Below are positions 42,103 through 50,270 of a stretch of DNA of 53,769 nt, one piece after another. The first letter of the stretch is position 1; every line of letters starts with the position of its first letter. The notes beneath the pieces were generated by a model. It was not told the origin of the DNA, ran no database searches, and saw only the letters and a program-made list of their open reading frames with translations. Origin of the DNA: JALOAP01 sp964632355 (GTDB taxonomy: Bacteria > Chloroflexota > Dehalococcoidia > Tepidiformales > Tepidiformaceae); the NCBI GenBank assembly GCA_964632355.1, contig CAZWBW010000005.1, forward strand, positions 1 through 53,769. Reading direction: 5' to 3'. Position numbers and translations under genes: made by a program.

Positions 42103-44556
42103 GTGCTCCCTCGCACCGCTTCGATTCTCGCGGCTGCCCGCGACGGCAAGCTCCCGGCCCATTCTGACGCGCTTGCTCTTGCCACCGAAACCGACCTCGA
42201 CGCCCTGCTCGAAGTCGCGTCCGAACTGCGCGATCGCGCACACGCCAACATCGTCAGCTACTCGCGGAAGGTCTTCATCCCCCTGACGAAGCTCTGCCGC
42301 GACGTGTGCCACTACTGCACCTTCGCCCAGCCGCCCAAGCCGGGCGAGCGTGCCTATCTCACGCGCGACGAGGTGCTCGACATCGCGCGCGCCGGCGCTG
42401 CAGCAGGTTGCAACGAAGCGCTGTTCACGCTCGGCGACAAACCCGAGCTCCGCTACAAGGTCGCCCGCCAGGAACTCGAAGCGCTTGGCCACCCGACCAC
42501 CATCTCCTACCTGGTCGAGATGGCCACGGCCGTTCTCGAAGAGACGGGCCTGCTTCCGCATGCGAACCCGGGCGTGATGACCCGCGACGAGATCGCAGCA
42601 CTCCGCGAGGTGTCGGTTTCGCAGGGCATCATGCTCGAAAGCGTTTCCCGGCGCCTGCTCGAAAAGGGCCAGGTGCACTACGGCTCGCCCGACAAAGATC
42701 CCGCCGCACGCCTCGAAACCATCCGCCTCGCCGGCGAACTCCAGGTGCCGTTTACCTCCGGCATCCTCATCGGCATCGGCGAGACGCGCGAGGAGCGCAT
42801 CGAATCGCTGCTCGCACTGCGGGACCTGCACGAGCAGTACGGCCACATCCAGGAGATCATCGTCCAGAACTTCCGTGCCAAGCCCGGCACCCGAATGGAG
42901 AACGCGCCCGAGCCGGACCTCGAAGACCTGCTCTGGACGCTCGCCGTCGCGCGCATCGTGTTCGGCGCCGAGATGAACATCCAGGCGCCGCCGAACCTGA
43001 GCCCCGAGCACTACCCGCGGCTCGTTGCGGCAGGCCTGAACGACTGGGGTGGCGTGTCGCCGGTCACCATCGACCACGTGAACCCCGAAGCTCCGTGGCC
43101 GCATCTCGAGGAGCTCCGGAAGAACACCGCCGCCTGCGGCAAGGTTCTCACCGAGCGCCTCGCCATCTACCCCGCGTACGCGCTCGACGGCGAACGCTGG
43201 CTCAGCGAACGGCTGCGCACCCCGGTCATCCGTGCCATCGATGCCGATGGGTTCGCGCGCACCGAGCAATGGTCGCCCGGCGACGCCGATGCCTCGATTC
43301 CCGAGGAATACATCCCCCGTGCGCTCGAACCGGACCGCGCGGTGAACACGGCGACCCCCGAGGTAGCCCGCATCCTCGAGCGCGCGTCCCTCGGCGTACC
43401 CCTGGGCGAAGACGAAATCGCCCGCCTGTTCCGCGCTCGCGGCGACGACTTCCACGCGATCTGCGAGGCCGCCGACCGCCTCCGCCAGGCCGTCAACGGC
43501 GACACCGTTACCTACGTCGTCAACCGGAACATCAACTACACGAACATCTGCTACTTCCGGTGCCAGTTCTGCGCCTTCGCCAAGGGCAAGATGAGCGAAT
43601 CGCTCCGCGGCACGCCGTATGACCTTGGCCTCGACGAGATCCAGCGCCGTGTGCGCGAGGCGTGGGACCGCGGCGCCACCGAAGTGTGCATGCAGGGCGG
43701 CATCCACCCCGAGTACACCGGCGAAACGTACCTGCGCATCGTCCGCGCGACGAAGGAAGCGGTGCCGCAGATCCACGTGCATGCCTTCTCGCCGCTCGAA
43801 GTCGCGCAGGGCGCCGAGACCCTCGGTGTCCCGATCACCGAATTCCTTATCCGCCTCAAAGAAGCCGGCCTCGGGACCCTTCCCGGGACCGCCGCCGAAG
43901 TGCTCGACGACGAAGTCCGCAAGACCCTCTGCCCCGACAAGCTAACCACGGACAAGTGGCTTTCGGTTGTCGAGAAGGCACACCGCGTCGGGTTCAAGAC
44001 CACCTCGACCATCATGTACGGGCACATCGATGGCCCGCGGAACTGGGCGCGCCATCTCATCCGCTTGCGCGAACTCCAGCGCAAGACCGGCGGCATCACC
44101 GAGTTCGTGCCGCTCCCCTTCGTTCACATGGAGGCCCCGATTTATCTGAAGGGCAAGGCGCGCAGCGGCCCCACGTTCCGCGAAGCCGTGCTCATGCACG
44201 CGGTCGCGCGGCTCGTGCTCCATCCGTTCATCACGAACATCCAGGTCTCCTGGGTGAAGATGGGCGAAGAGGGTGCGAAGGCCTGCCTGCGGGCCGGCGC
44301 GAACGACCTCGGCGGCACGCTGATGAACGAAAGCATCTCGCGCGCAGCCGGTGCCGAGTTCGGCCAGGAGCTCCCGCCCGAGCGCATGGAGGCACTCATC
44401 CGCTCCATCGACCGCAAGCCGCAGCAGCGAACCACCACCTACGGCCTCGCGCCCGAGGAGCGCCAGATCGCGTCCTTCTCCGCGCCCGAGCTTGCGCCCA
44501 TCGTGCTGACGCCGGTGAAGAAGTACGAGCGCCGCAAGGAGCACGCCGCAAGCTAA
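42103..44556 (+). CDS. fbiC: Fo synthase FbiC (fused CofG-CofH)
   Basis: An 817-residue protein with two radical-SAM halves that builds the deazaflavin Fo from tyrosine and a ribityl-uracil. The CofG half (about 1-380) has C65-x3-C69-x2-C72; the CofH half (about 450-817) has C483-x3-C487-x2-C490. QPPKPGERAYLTRDEVLDIARAGA and MQGGIHPEYTGETYLRIVRATKEAVPQIHVHAFSPLEV are signature segments. The fused form is known from Actinobacteria and Chloroflexota. The start is GTG 42103. Together with cofC and cofD in this window, only the glutamate ligase (CofE/FbiB) and the reductase step are not seen. Confidence 0.95.
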   Translation: MLPRTASILAAARDGKLPAHSDALALATETDLDALLEVASELRDRAHANIVSYSRKVFIPLTKLCRDVCHYCTFAQPPKPGERAYLTRDEVLDIARAGAAAGCNEALFTLGDKPELRYKVARQELEALGHPTTISYLVEMATAVLEETGLLPHANPGVMTRDEIAALREVSVSQGIMLESVSRRLLEKGQVHYGSPDKDPAARLETIRLAGELQVPFTSGILIGIGETREERIESLLALRDLHEQYGHIQEIIVQNFRAKPGTRMENAPEPDLEDLLWTLAVARIVFGAEMNIQAPPNLSPEHYPRLVAAGLNDWGGVSPVTIDHVNPEAPWPHLEELRKNTAACGKVLTERLAIYPAYALDGERWLSERLRTPVIRAIDADGFARTEQWSPGDADASIPEEYIPRALEPDRAVNTATPEVARILERASLGVPLGEDEIARLFRARGDDFHAICEAADRLRQAVNGDTVTYVVNRNINYTNICYFRCQFCAFAKGKMSESLRGTPYDLGLDEIQRRVREAWDRGATEVCMQGGIHPEYTGETYLRIVRATKEAVPQIHVHAFSPLEVAQGAETLGVPITEFLIRLKEAGLGTLPGTAAEVLDDEVRKTLCPDKLTTDKWLSVVEKAHRVGFKTTSTIMYGHIDGPRNWARHLIRLRELQRKTGGITEFVPLPFVHMEAPIYLKGKARSGPTFREAVLMHAVARLVLHPFITNIQVSWVKMGEEGAKACLRAGANDLGGTLMNESISRAAGAEFGQELPPERMEALIRSIDRKPQQRTTTYGLAPEERQIASFSAPELAPIVLTPVKKYERRKEHAAS

Positions 44557-44598
44557 CGGGGCCTTCCTTGTGCTGCGACTTCAGGGCAGGGTGTAGGC

Positions 44599-45219
44599 AT
44601 GCGCCTCGTTCTCGTTCGCCACGGCCAATCGGAGGGCAACGCCCGCAACCTGGTCCAGGGTCACCTCGACTTCGGGCTCACGGAACTCGGGCTGAAGCAG
44701 GCGGAGGCCACCGCCCGCCGTCTCGCCGGCGAACGGTTCGACCGCATCCTCACGAGCCCGCTGTTGCGCGCTTCCGCTACCGCCGAACTGATCGGCGCCG
44801 CGACCGGCGCCCCCGTCGAACCCGAGCCTGCGCTCCGCGAATACGGCATTGGGCACGTCGCGGGGCTCACGTTCGAGGAGATCGCGGCTCGCCACCCCGA
44901 AATCGAGGCTGCGTACCGCCAGGGACTCCGCCCTGCGTTCCCGGGCGAAGAGGGCCGCGAAGTCTTCTACCGCCGCATCAGCCAGGTCCTCGAACGCTGG
45001 CGCGAGTCGGGCGAAAACATCGTCGCCGTCGTTCACGGCGGGGTTGTGTCGGCGCTCTGCTACATCGTGCTTGGGCTGGACCACCGCCGGCCCGGCATCT
45101 TTCGCGTCGCGAACTGCTCGATAACGGAGTTCGTGACCCAGCGTGGCAGGGTGGTTATCGAGCGGCACAACGACACCTGCCACCTCGATGGCATTCTGAC
45201 CATGGAAGACCTGGGCTAG
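44599..45219 (+). CDS. Histidine phosphatase (phosphoglycerate mutase-like)
   Basis: A 206-residue branch-1 histidine phosphatase. The phospho-acceptor motif is VRHG (6-9), followed by TSPLLRASATAELI and VVHGGVVSAL with the second His. The substrate is not determined; relatives include CobC/GpmB. It starts 42 bases after fbiC and may be co-transcribed with it. It converges with the small hypothetical gene, with only two bases between the two stops. Confidence 0.87.
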   Translation: MRLVLVRHGQSEGNARNLVQGHLDFGLTELGLKQAEATARRLAGERFDRILTSPLLRASATAELIGAATGAPVEPEPALREYGIGHVAGLTFEEIAARHPEIEAAYRQGLRPAFPGEEGREVFYRRISQVLERWRESGENIVAVVHGGVVSALCYIVLGLDHRRPGIFRVANCSITEFVTQRGRVVIERHNDTCHLDGILTMEDLG

Positions 45220-45228
45220 CGCTAGCCC
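45213..45228. terminator. 16-base palindrome spanning two convergent stop codons
   Basis: GGGCTAGC/GCTAGCCC covers the TAG of the histidine phosphatase gene and the TAG of the convergent hypothetical gene. It has no loop and no U-tract, so its terminator activity is doubtful. Confidence 0.4.
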
Positions 45229-45557
45229 ATCACCATGTTCACCCAGCCATTCACCGCGACGAACAGGAAGCCCCTGCCTTCCGACGGCCGGAACACGGCC
45301 TCCACACCCTCGATGAGGTCCACTTGCCCTACGTTCCGCAGCACCCACGCGTGACTGCCGGCGCTCGTCACGTCGACCCGGCGTAGCTGCGGCCAGAGGA
45401 TGAGCCTCACGCCGTCCGCCGCACCGGTGAGCTCCAGCCGGTACACCTCGGTTCCGTCGGGGGTATAGGGCTCCACCGTCGGGACGGCGTTGAACAATTC
45501 GCCGAGTGCCTTGACTGCTTCGTGGTCGAGCTGGTCGAACGTGCGTACCGTGGCCAC
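45222..45557 (-). CDS. Hypothetical protein
   Basis: A 111-residue soluble protein from GTG 45557. No family is recognised. The composition is balanced (alternating beta-like hydrophobic pattern: VYRLELTGAADGVRLILWPQLRRVDVTSAG), which suggests a small beta-rich domain. A TAGGCT hexamer ends six bases before the start, in line with other leaderless starts here. It lies between the histidine phosphatase gene and dnaJ. Confidence 0.6.
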   Translation of the reverse strand: MATVRTFDQLDHEAVKALGELFNAVPTVEPYTPDGTEVYRLELTGAADGVRLILWPQLRRVDVTSAGSHAWVLRNVGQVDLIEGVEAVFRPSEGRGFLFVAVNGWVNMVMG

Positions 45558-45563
45558 GCACCG

Positions 45564-45569
45564 AGCCTA
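45564..45569 (-). promoter_or_regulatory. Candidate -10 element of the hypothetical gene (leaderless)
   Basis: TAGGCT on the minus strand ends six bases before GTG 45557. Confidence 0.35.
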
Positions 45570-45605
45570 CGTCAGTTCGGCACGAGTGACGACTCCAGCG
45601 GCGGC

Positions 45606-46742
45606 CTAGCCCGCCATCGCGTCGCGAATTCGTTCGAAGAAGCCCTTGGTCCGCTTCGGGAGGACCGGCGTGCCCATCGTCTGTGCCAGCTTCTCGAGAA
45701 GCTCTCGCTGCTCGCCGGTCAGCTCCTCGGGCACCACCACCGTCACGCGAACCACGAGGTCACCGCGCCCGGGGCGCTGCAGGTGCGGCACGCCCTTCCC
45801 GCGGATCACGAACTCCTCGCCGGACTGCGTTCCCGGGGGCACCTCGAACTCCATCTCCCCTTCGAGCGTCGGGATGCGAACCTTCGCCCCCAGCGCCGCC
45901 TGCGCCACGTTCACCGGCAGCTCGTACAGGATGTGATCCTCGATGCGAACGAACCGCGGGTCAGGCGCAACGCTGAGGACCACGTACAGGTTGCCCTCTT
46001 CCCCGCCGCGCACGCCCGCTTCGCCTTCGCCGGTCAGCCGGATCTGGGCGCCGTCGTCCACCCCGGCGGGAATCTTCACCGAGATGCGGCGGGTTCGCTT
46101 CACCCGGCCCTGCCCGTGGCACTTCGAGCACGGGTTGGTGATCACGCGCCCTTCCCCGCCACAGCGATGACACGTCGAGACGTTCACGAACTGGCCGAAG
46201 ATGCTCTGCTGCGCCCGGCGAATTTCGCCCGCGCCGTTACATTCGGGGCACACGCTCAGGTCGCTGCCCGGCTCCGCACCCCGGCCGCGGCAGTGGTCAC
46301 ACCGCTCCAGCCGCGTGTACTCGATCTCCTTCTCGGTTCCGAAGACCGCCTCTTCGAACGTGAGCCGCAGGTTGTACCGCAGGTCCGAACCACGCGCCGG
46401 TCCGCGCCGTCGGCGTCCCCGGGCACTCCCGCCGAAGAACGCATCGAAGATGTCCCCGAACCCTTCGAACGTGGAGAACCCTTCGAACCCCTGCGGCCCG
46501 CTGCCCATTGCGCCGTCCACGCCCGCATGCCCGAAGCGGTCGTAAATCGAGCGCTTCTCCGGGTCGGAGAGCACTTCGTAGGCCTCGTTGATCTCTTTGA
46601 ACTTCTCGGCAGCGTCAGGAGATGGGTTGCGGTCGGGGTGGTACTCCATCGCCAGCCGCCGGTACGCCTTCTTCAGTTCCTGCGGGCTGGCGTTCCGGTC
46701 GACTCCGAGGATCTCGTAATAGTCCCGTTGGGTGGCTGGCAT
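45606..46742 (-). CDS. dnaJ: Chaperone DnaJ
   Basis: DnaJ (378 residues) stimulates DnaK. The J domain (residues 8-70) has the HPD motif in YHPDRNP. A Gly/Phe region (GFEGFSTFEGFGDIFDAFFGG) and four zinc-finger repeats follow (CDHCRGRG, CPECNGAG, CHRCGGEG, CSKCHGQG), then the C-terminal substrate domains. It is separate from hrcA-grpE-dnaK and has its own CIRCE-like site four bases before the ATG. No ribosome site is visible. Confidence 0.96.
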   Translation of the reverse strand: MPATQRDYYEILGVDRNASPQELKKAYRRLAMEYHPDRNPSPDAAEKFKEINEAYEVLSDPEKRSIYDRFGHAGVDGAMGSGPQGFEGFSTFEGFGDIFDAFFGGSARGRRRRGPARGSDLRYNLRLTFEEAVFGTEKEIEYTRLERCDHCRGRGAEPGSDLSVCPECNGAGEIRRAQQSIFGQFVNVSTCHRCGGEGRVITNPCSKCHGQGRVKRTRRISVKIPAGVDDGAQIRLTGEGEAGVRGGEEGNLYVVLSVAPDPRFVRIEDHILYELPVNVAQAALGAKVRIPTLEGEMEFEVPPGTQSGEEFVIRGKGVPHLQRPGRGDLVVRVTVVVPEELTGEQRELLEKLAQTMGTPVLPKRTKGFFERIRDAMAG

Positions 46743-46745
46743 CGG

Positions 46746-46772
46746 TTAGCAGTGTAACAAACGGAGTGCTAA
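46746..46772. promoter_or_regulatory. CIRCE operator of dnaJ, one degenerate arm
   Basis: TTAGCAGTG, nine-base spacer, GAGTGCTAA: the left arm differs from consensus at two of nine positions, the right arm is perfect. It lies only four bases upstream of the dnaJ ATG. A TAAGAT at 46788-46793 (minus strand) may be the -10 element, which would place the CIRCE within the transcribed leader. Confidence 0.88.
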
Positions 46773-46836
46773 GCAGACGTTCACTTCATCTTAGGCCGTT
46801 CGACATCCAGGCGCGAGACACGCGAGAATCCCCCTC

Positions 46837-47310
46837 GTGCTCTCCAAAGACCTGCAGGACCTCCTCGATCGCTTCGCCCGTGGCCCGTCGCTCCTCCGCG
46901 AAGCCGTTTCCGGCCTCGACGCCGGCATCGCCGGGCGCCCACCACCGGGCGACGACTGGTCGGTCCGTGACATTGTGGTCCATCTCGCGGACGCCGAGCT
47001 CGTGCGCGCCGTGCGAATTCGCGCCATCCTCGCCGAGGACGAACCGGCGCTCATCACGTTCGACGAACGCCTCTGGAAGCGCCGCCTTCAGTATCTCTGG
47101 CGCAGCATCGAAAGCTCCATTTCGCTGTTCGAACAGACGCGGTACACGACCGCCGAGATCCTCCGCCACGCCGGCAAGGACGCCTGGGAGCGCACCGGGA
47201 TCCATCCCGAGCGCGGCCGGATGACCGTCCGGGAACTCATTGTGGCCGGCATCGACCATGTCACCGAACACGCTGAGCAGATTCGAGCTGCCCGTGCCGC
47301 ATTCTCCTAA
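46837..47310 (+). CDS. DinB-like damage-inducible family protein
   Basis: A 157-residue four-helix-bundle protein. WSVRDIVVHLADAELVRAVRIRAIL (conserved His), the middle helix and the final LIVAGIDHVTEHAEQIRAARA with HVTEH match the DinB_2 pattern of metal-binding His residues. It starts with GTG; GAGAAT lies seven bases upstream. It shares the intergenic region with dnaJ and is divergent from it. It is a different gene from the DinB-like protein at 26.8 kb. Confidence 0.78.
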   Translation: MLSKDLQDLLDRFARGPSLLREAVSGLDAGIAGRPPPGDDWSVRDIVVHLADAELVRAVRIRAILAEDEPALITFDERLWKRRLQYLWRSIESSISLFEQTRYTTAEILRHAGKDAWERTGIHPERGRMTVRELIVAGIDHVTEHAEQIRAARAAFS

Positions 47311-47354
47311 CCCTTCCCCGTGCGTTAAGGTTCGATCGCTGTAACAATGGCTAT

Positions 47355-48725
47355 GTGACAGACCAACCTCGCCGGCAAACCCAGGTCGTGGACCGTCCAC
47401 ACACGACCCGGGCGGCAGGCGCGGAATCGTTCGCAACCACAGCAAGCACCGGCGCCTGGAAGCGGAACCTCGTCTTCATCTGGGTTGGCGTGTTCGTCGG
47501 CCTCCTCGGCGCCAACTTCGTTTTCCCCTTCATCCCCTTCTACCTCGAAGAACTCGGCGTCGCCGGCGAGTCGAACCGGGCGTTCTGGACCGGTGTCTCC
47601 GCCAGCGTGACCGGCCTCTCGCTGACGCTTACTGCACCGATCTGGGGTTCGATGGCCGACCGCTGGGGCCGGAAGCCAATGTTCCTCCGTGCCCTCGCCG
47701 GCGCGGGCGTTCTGATCGCCCTGATGGGCCTGGCCCAGGTGCTCTGGCAGTTCGTCCTGCTGCGATTCCTGATGGGCGCGTTCGCCGGGACCATGGGTGC
47801 CGCCGCGGCACTCGTTGCGGCCACCACCCCCCGCGCGAAGGTCGGGTACGCGCTCGGCATGCTGCAGACCGGCCAGTTCGCCGCCAACATGATCGGACCC
47901 GCGGTCGGTGGCTACGTTGCAGCCAGCCTCGGCATGCGCGAGTCGTTCTTCTTCTGTGCCGCGCTCTACGGCATGGCTGTCGTGGCCGTCTGGCTGTTCG
48001 TGCGCGAGCGCCCGCCCGAAGGCGAAGACCCGGGCGAAGCCGCCGCGCCGGCCCGTCACCGGGGCGAAGGGAGCCTCATCGGGAATCTCCGCGTTGTCAT
48101 CCAGGAGCGCCAGGTCGTGCTCATGCTGCTCCTCCTGTTCGCGCTCTGGCTCAGTACCACGTTCGTGCGTCCGGTTATGCCGCTTTCGATCGACGGCTTT
48201 GCGCACGACTCCGGCCGCGACGATCACATCCGGCTGGTGCTTGGTCCTATCGACCGGTTCATCCGCACCGAAGCAGCGACCGGCCTCGTGTTCGCTGCTG
48301 TCGGCCTGACGAGCACAATTGCTGCGCTGGCTGTAGCGCCCGTTGGACAGCGGATTGGGTACCGCAAGAGCGTCTCCATCGCGGCCGCTGCCACAGGCGT
48401 GCTGTTCTTCCCGGTTGCGCTCGCGAACGACTTCGCGGGATTCGTCCTGCTTTTCGCGGCCACCGGGCTCTTCCAGGGCGCCATGGTCCCGGGTACTAAT
48501 GCGCTCATCGCAGCCGCCACGCCCGAAGGAAAACACGGCAGTACGTTCGGTCTCGCCGCCAGCATGCAGTCACTCGCGCTCCTTGTCGGACCCACTGCCG
48601 GTGGCGCTGTTAGCGCCTTGTTCGGCATCCGGGCCGTCTATCTCGTCATCGGCGCACTTCTCGTGTTCACCGCCGTCGCGGCACAACTCTTTATTCGCGA
48701 ACCGGATATTTTCCGGAAGCGTTAA
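47355..48725 (+). CDS. MFS transporter, probable drug/metabolite exporter
   Basis: A 456-residue major facilitator protein with 12 predicted helices. The loop after helix 2 reads GSMADRWGRKPMFLRAL, the MFS motif A, and RFLMGAFAGTMGAAAALVAATTPRAKVGYALGMLQTG covers helices 4-5. The N-terminal about 35 residues are polar. The GTG start follows TAACAA by seven bases. The substrate is unknown. Confidence 0.87.
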   Translation: MTDQPRRQTQVVDRPHTTRAAGAESFATTASTGAWKRNLVFIWVGVFVGLLGANFVFPFIPFYLEELGVAGESNRAFWTGVSASVTGLSLTLTAPIWGSMADRWGRKPMFLRALAGAGVLIALMGLAQVLWQFVLLRFLMGAFAGTMGAAAALVAATTPRAKVGYALGMLQTGQFAANMIGPAVGGYVAASLGMRESFFFCAALYGMAVVAVWLFVRERPPEGEDPGEAAAPARHRGEGSLIGNLRVVIQERQVVLMLLLLFALWLSTTFVRPVMPLSIDGFAHDSGRDDHIRLVLGPIDRFIRTEAATGLVFAAVGLTSTIAALAVAPVGQRIGYRKSVSIAAAATGVLFFPVALANDFAGFVLLFAATGLFQGAMVPGTNALIAAATPEGKHGSTFGLAASMQSLALLVGPTAGGAVSALFGIRAVYLVIGALLVFTAVAAQLFIREPDIFRKR

Positions 48726-48777
48726 TACGGTGCTGCACTATCCCCCTCTTGGGTGGCTCCATTACGTCGCCTCCAAC
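48726..48777. other. Start of the 150-base intergenic stretch before livK
   Basis: No gene is seen. The stretch ends at the livK promoter. Confidence 0.5.
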
Positions 48778-48807
48778 TTGACCTTGCGGTAAAAAGAAAC
48801 CTAGTAT
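48778..48807 (+). promoter_or_regulatory. Sigma70-like promoter of the liv operon
   Basis: TTGACC at 48778-48783 and TAGTAT at 48802-48807 with an 18-base, A-rich spacer. The predicted leader to the livK ATG is about 60 bases and carries a GGGAGGAG ribosome site. Confidence 0.6.
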
Positions 48808-48875
48808 CCCGCCGTTCGCGTACTACCTAGGGGAGTCTGTTAGTTCCCTGCAATCACAGAGGGAGGAGACCCTTC

Positions 48876-50183
48876 ATGCGCAGAACTCAGTCCAGGTGGT
48901 TCTTGCTGTTGGCGCTTATGGCCGCGTTTGCACTCGTTATTGCGGCCTGTGGCGGCGACGACGACGATGACGACGACGGCGGAACCACACCCGGAAGCAC
49001 CCAGACGCAGCCTTCGGGCGGCGATGATGGCGACAACGGTGAGGTCCGGGGATTCACTGATGCCGGCTACGCGGCAGCTGGCCTCGACAAGCAAGTCACC
49101 ATCCAGGCTGGCCAGCCCATTCGCATCGGCATCTCCAGCGCGCTCAGCGGCGACGTAAAAGGCCTCGGAGAGCCCATCGCACAAGCAGCCGAAGCAGCCG
49201 GCCTGGGCGTCGAAATCAAGGGCTTCCCGATCGAGTTCGTCCGCGAAGACGACCTCTGCACGGCTGAAGGTGGCCCCGCGGCGGCCGAGCGCCTGATCCA
49301 GAAGGGCGTCGTCGCGGTGGTTGGCCCCATCTGCTCCGGCGGTACCGCCGCATCGCTCGGCATCTACGACGAGGCCGGCATTACCCATATCTCGCCTTCG
49401 GCGACCTCCGGCACGCTGACCAACCCGGAACGCGCGGAAGGCCCGTATGTCACCTTCTTCCGCACCCCGGTCCTGAACAGCGACGAAGCCCGCGAGCAGG
49501 CCAAGTTCCTCTACGCTGAAGGCGCCCGCAAGGCGTTCATCGTCCACGACACCGACGACTACGGCACCGACCTCGCCGAGCAGTTCCAGAAGTACTTCAA
49601 GGCCGAGGGCGGCGAGATCGTCGGTTCGCCGGCTGGCTTCGAAAAGAAGCAGGCCGACTTCAGCGCCATCATCAACAACATCAAGGCTTCCGGCGCCGAT
49701 GTGGTGTACTTCGCTGGCTTCTACGCCGAAGCCACCCCGTTCATCCAGCAGATGCGCCAGGACGGCTCGCTCGATGACGTGCTCTTCATGGGCTCCGACG
49801 GCGTGAAGAACGACGAGTTCATCGCCGGCGCCAAGCAGGCCGCCGAGGGCGCCTTCCTTGCGCTCCCGGGTGACCAGGGCCCCGAGTTCTCCACCTTCGC
49901 CGAGAAGTACGCCGAGATTTCGGGTGGCGGCGATGCTGCTGCGGCGACGTTCGGCGCCGAGGCCTACGACGCTGCTACCGCCATCATCAAGGCTCTCGAG
50001 CAGGTTGCCCGCGAAGAGGGCGGCAACCTTGTCATCGACCTGAAGGAGCTCAACGAAGCCATCAAGAACATCAGCTTCGACGGCGCCTCCGGGAAGGTTG
50101 AATTCGGCCCCAACGGCGACCGCGCTGGTGCGGTGGTCCGCATCTTCAAGGTCGTCGACGGCCAATACGAACAGGTCAACTAA
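48876..50183 (+). CDS. livK: Branched-chain amino acid-type ABC transporter substrate-binding lipoprotein
   Basis: A 435-residue type I periplasmic binding protein. The lipobox ALVIAAC has Cys25, followed by a run of seven Asp and a Gly/Thr/Asp-rich linker. IRIGISSALSGDVKGLGEPI and VVGPICSGGTAASLGIYDEAGITHISPSATS are the LivJ/LivK-type signatures. The protein should bind amino acids or other small organic acids outside the membrane. It heads livKHMGF with its own promoter. Confidence 0.9.
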   Translation: MRRTQSRWFLLLALMAAFALVIAACGGDDDDDDDGGTTPGSTQTQPSGGDDGDNGEVRGFTDAGYAAAGLDKQVTIQAGQPIRIGISSALSGDVKGLGEPIAQAAEAAGLGVEIKGFPIEFVREDDLCTAEGGPAAAERLIQKGVVAVVGPICSGGTAASLGIYDEAGITHISPSATSGTLTNPERAEGPYVTFFRTPVLNSDEAREQAKFLYAEGARKAFIVHDTDDYGTDLAEQFQKYFKAEGGEIVGSPAGFEKKQADFSAIINNIKASGADVVYFAGFYAEATPFIQQMRQDGSLDDVLFMGSDGVKNDEFIAGAKQAAEGAFLALPGDQGPEFSTFAEKYAEISGGGDAAAATFGAEAYDAATAIIKALEQVAREEGGNLVIDLKELNEAIKNISFDGASGKVEFGPNGDRAGAVVRIFKVVDGQYEQVN

Positions 50184-50208
50184 AGCCGCTGCCCGGTTGA
50201 TTCAGGAG

Positions 50209-50245
50209 CGGGAGGGGCGCAGGCCACTGTTGCCTCTCCCGTTTT
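50209..50245 (+). terminator. Attenuator-like hairpin between livK and livH
   Basis: CGGGAGGGGC pairs with GCCTCTCCCG (one G-U pair), loop of 13 bases, followed by TTTT. Partial termination here would keep livK mRNA in excess over the permease genes, as is usual for binding-protein operons. Confidence 0.75.
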
Positions 50246-50270
50246 CCTGTCCGGATGGGCACGAGGACGC

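Noticed and set aside
42004..43782. Long minus-strand frame opposite fbiC (about 592 codons)
   Set aside because: fbiC on the plus strand has two intact radical-SAM motifs; the antisense protein has no recognisable motif and a shadow-like composition.
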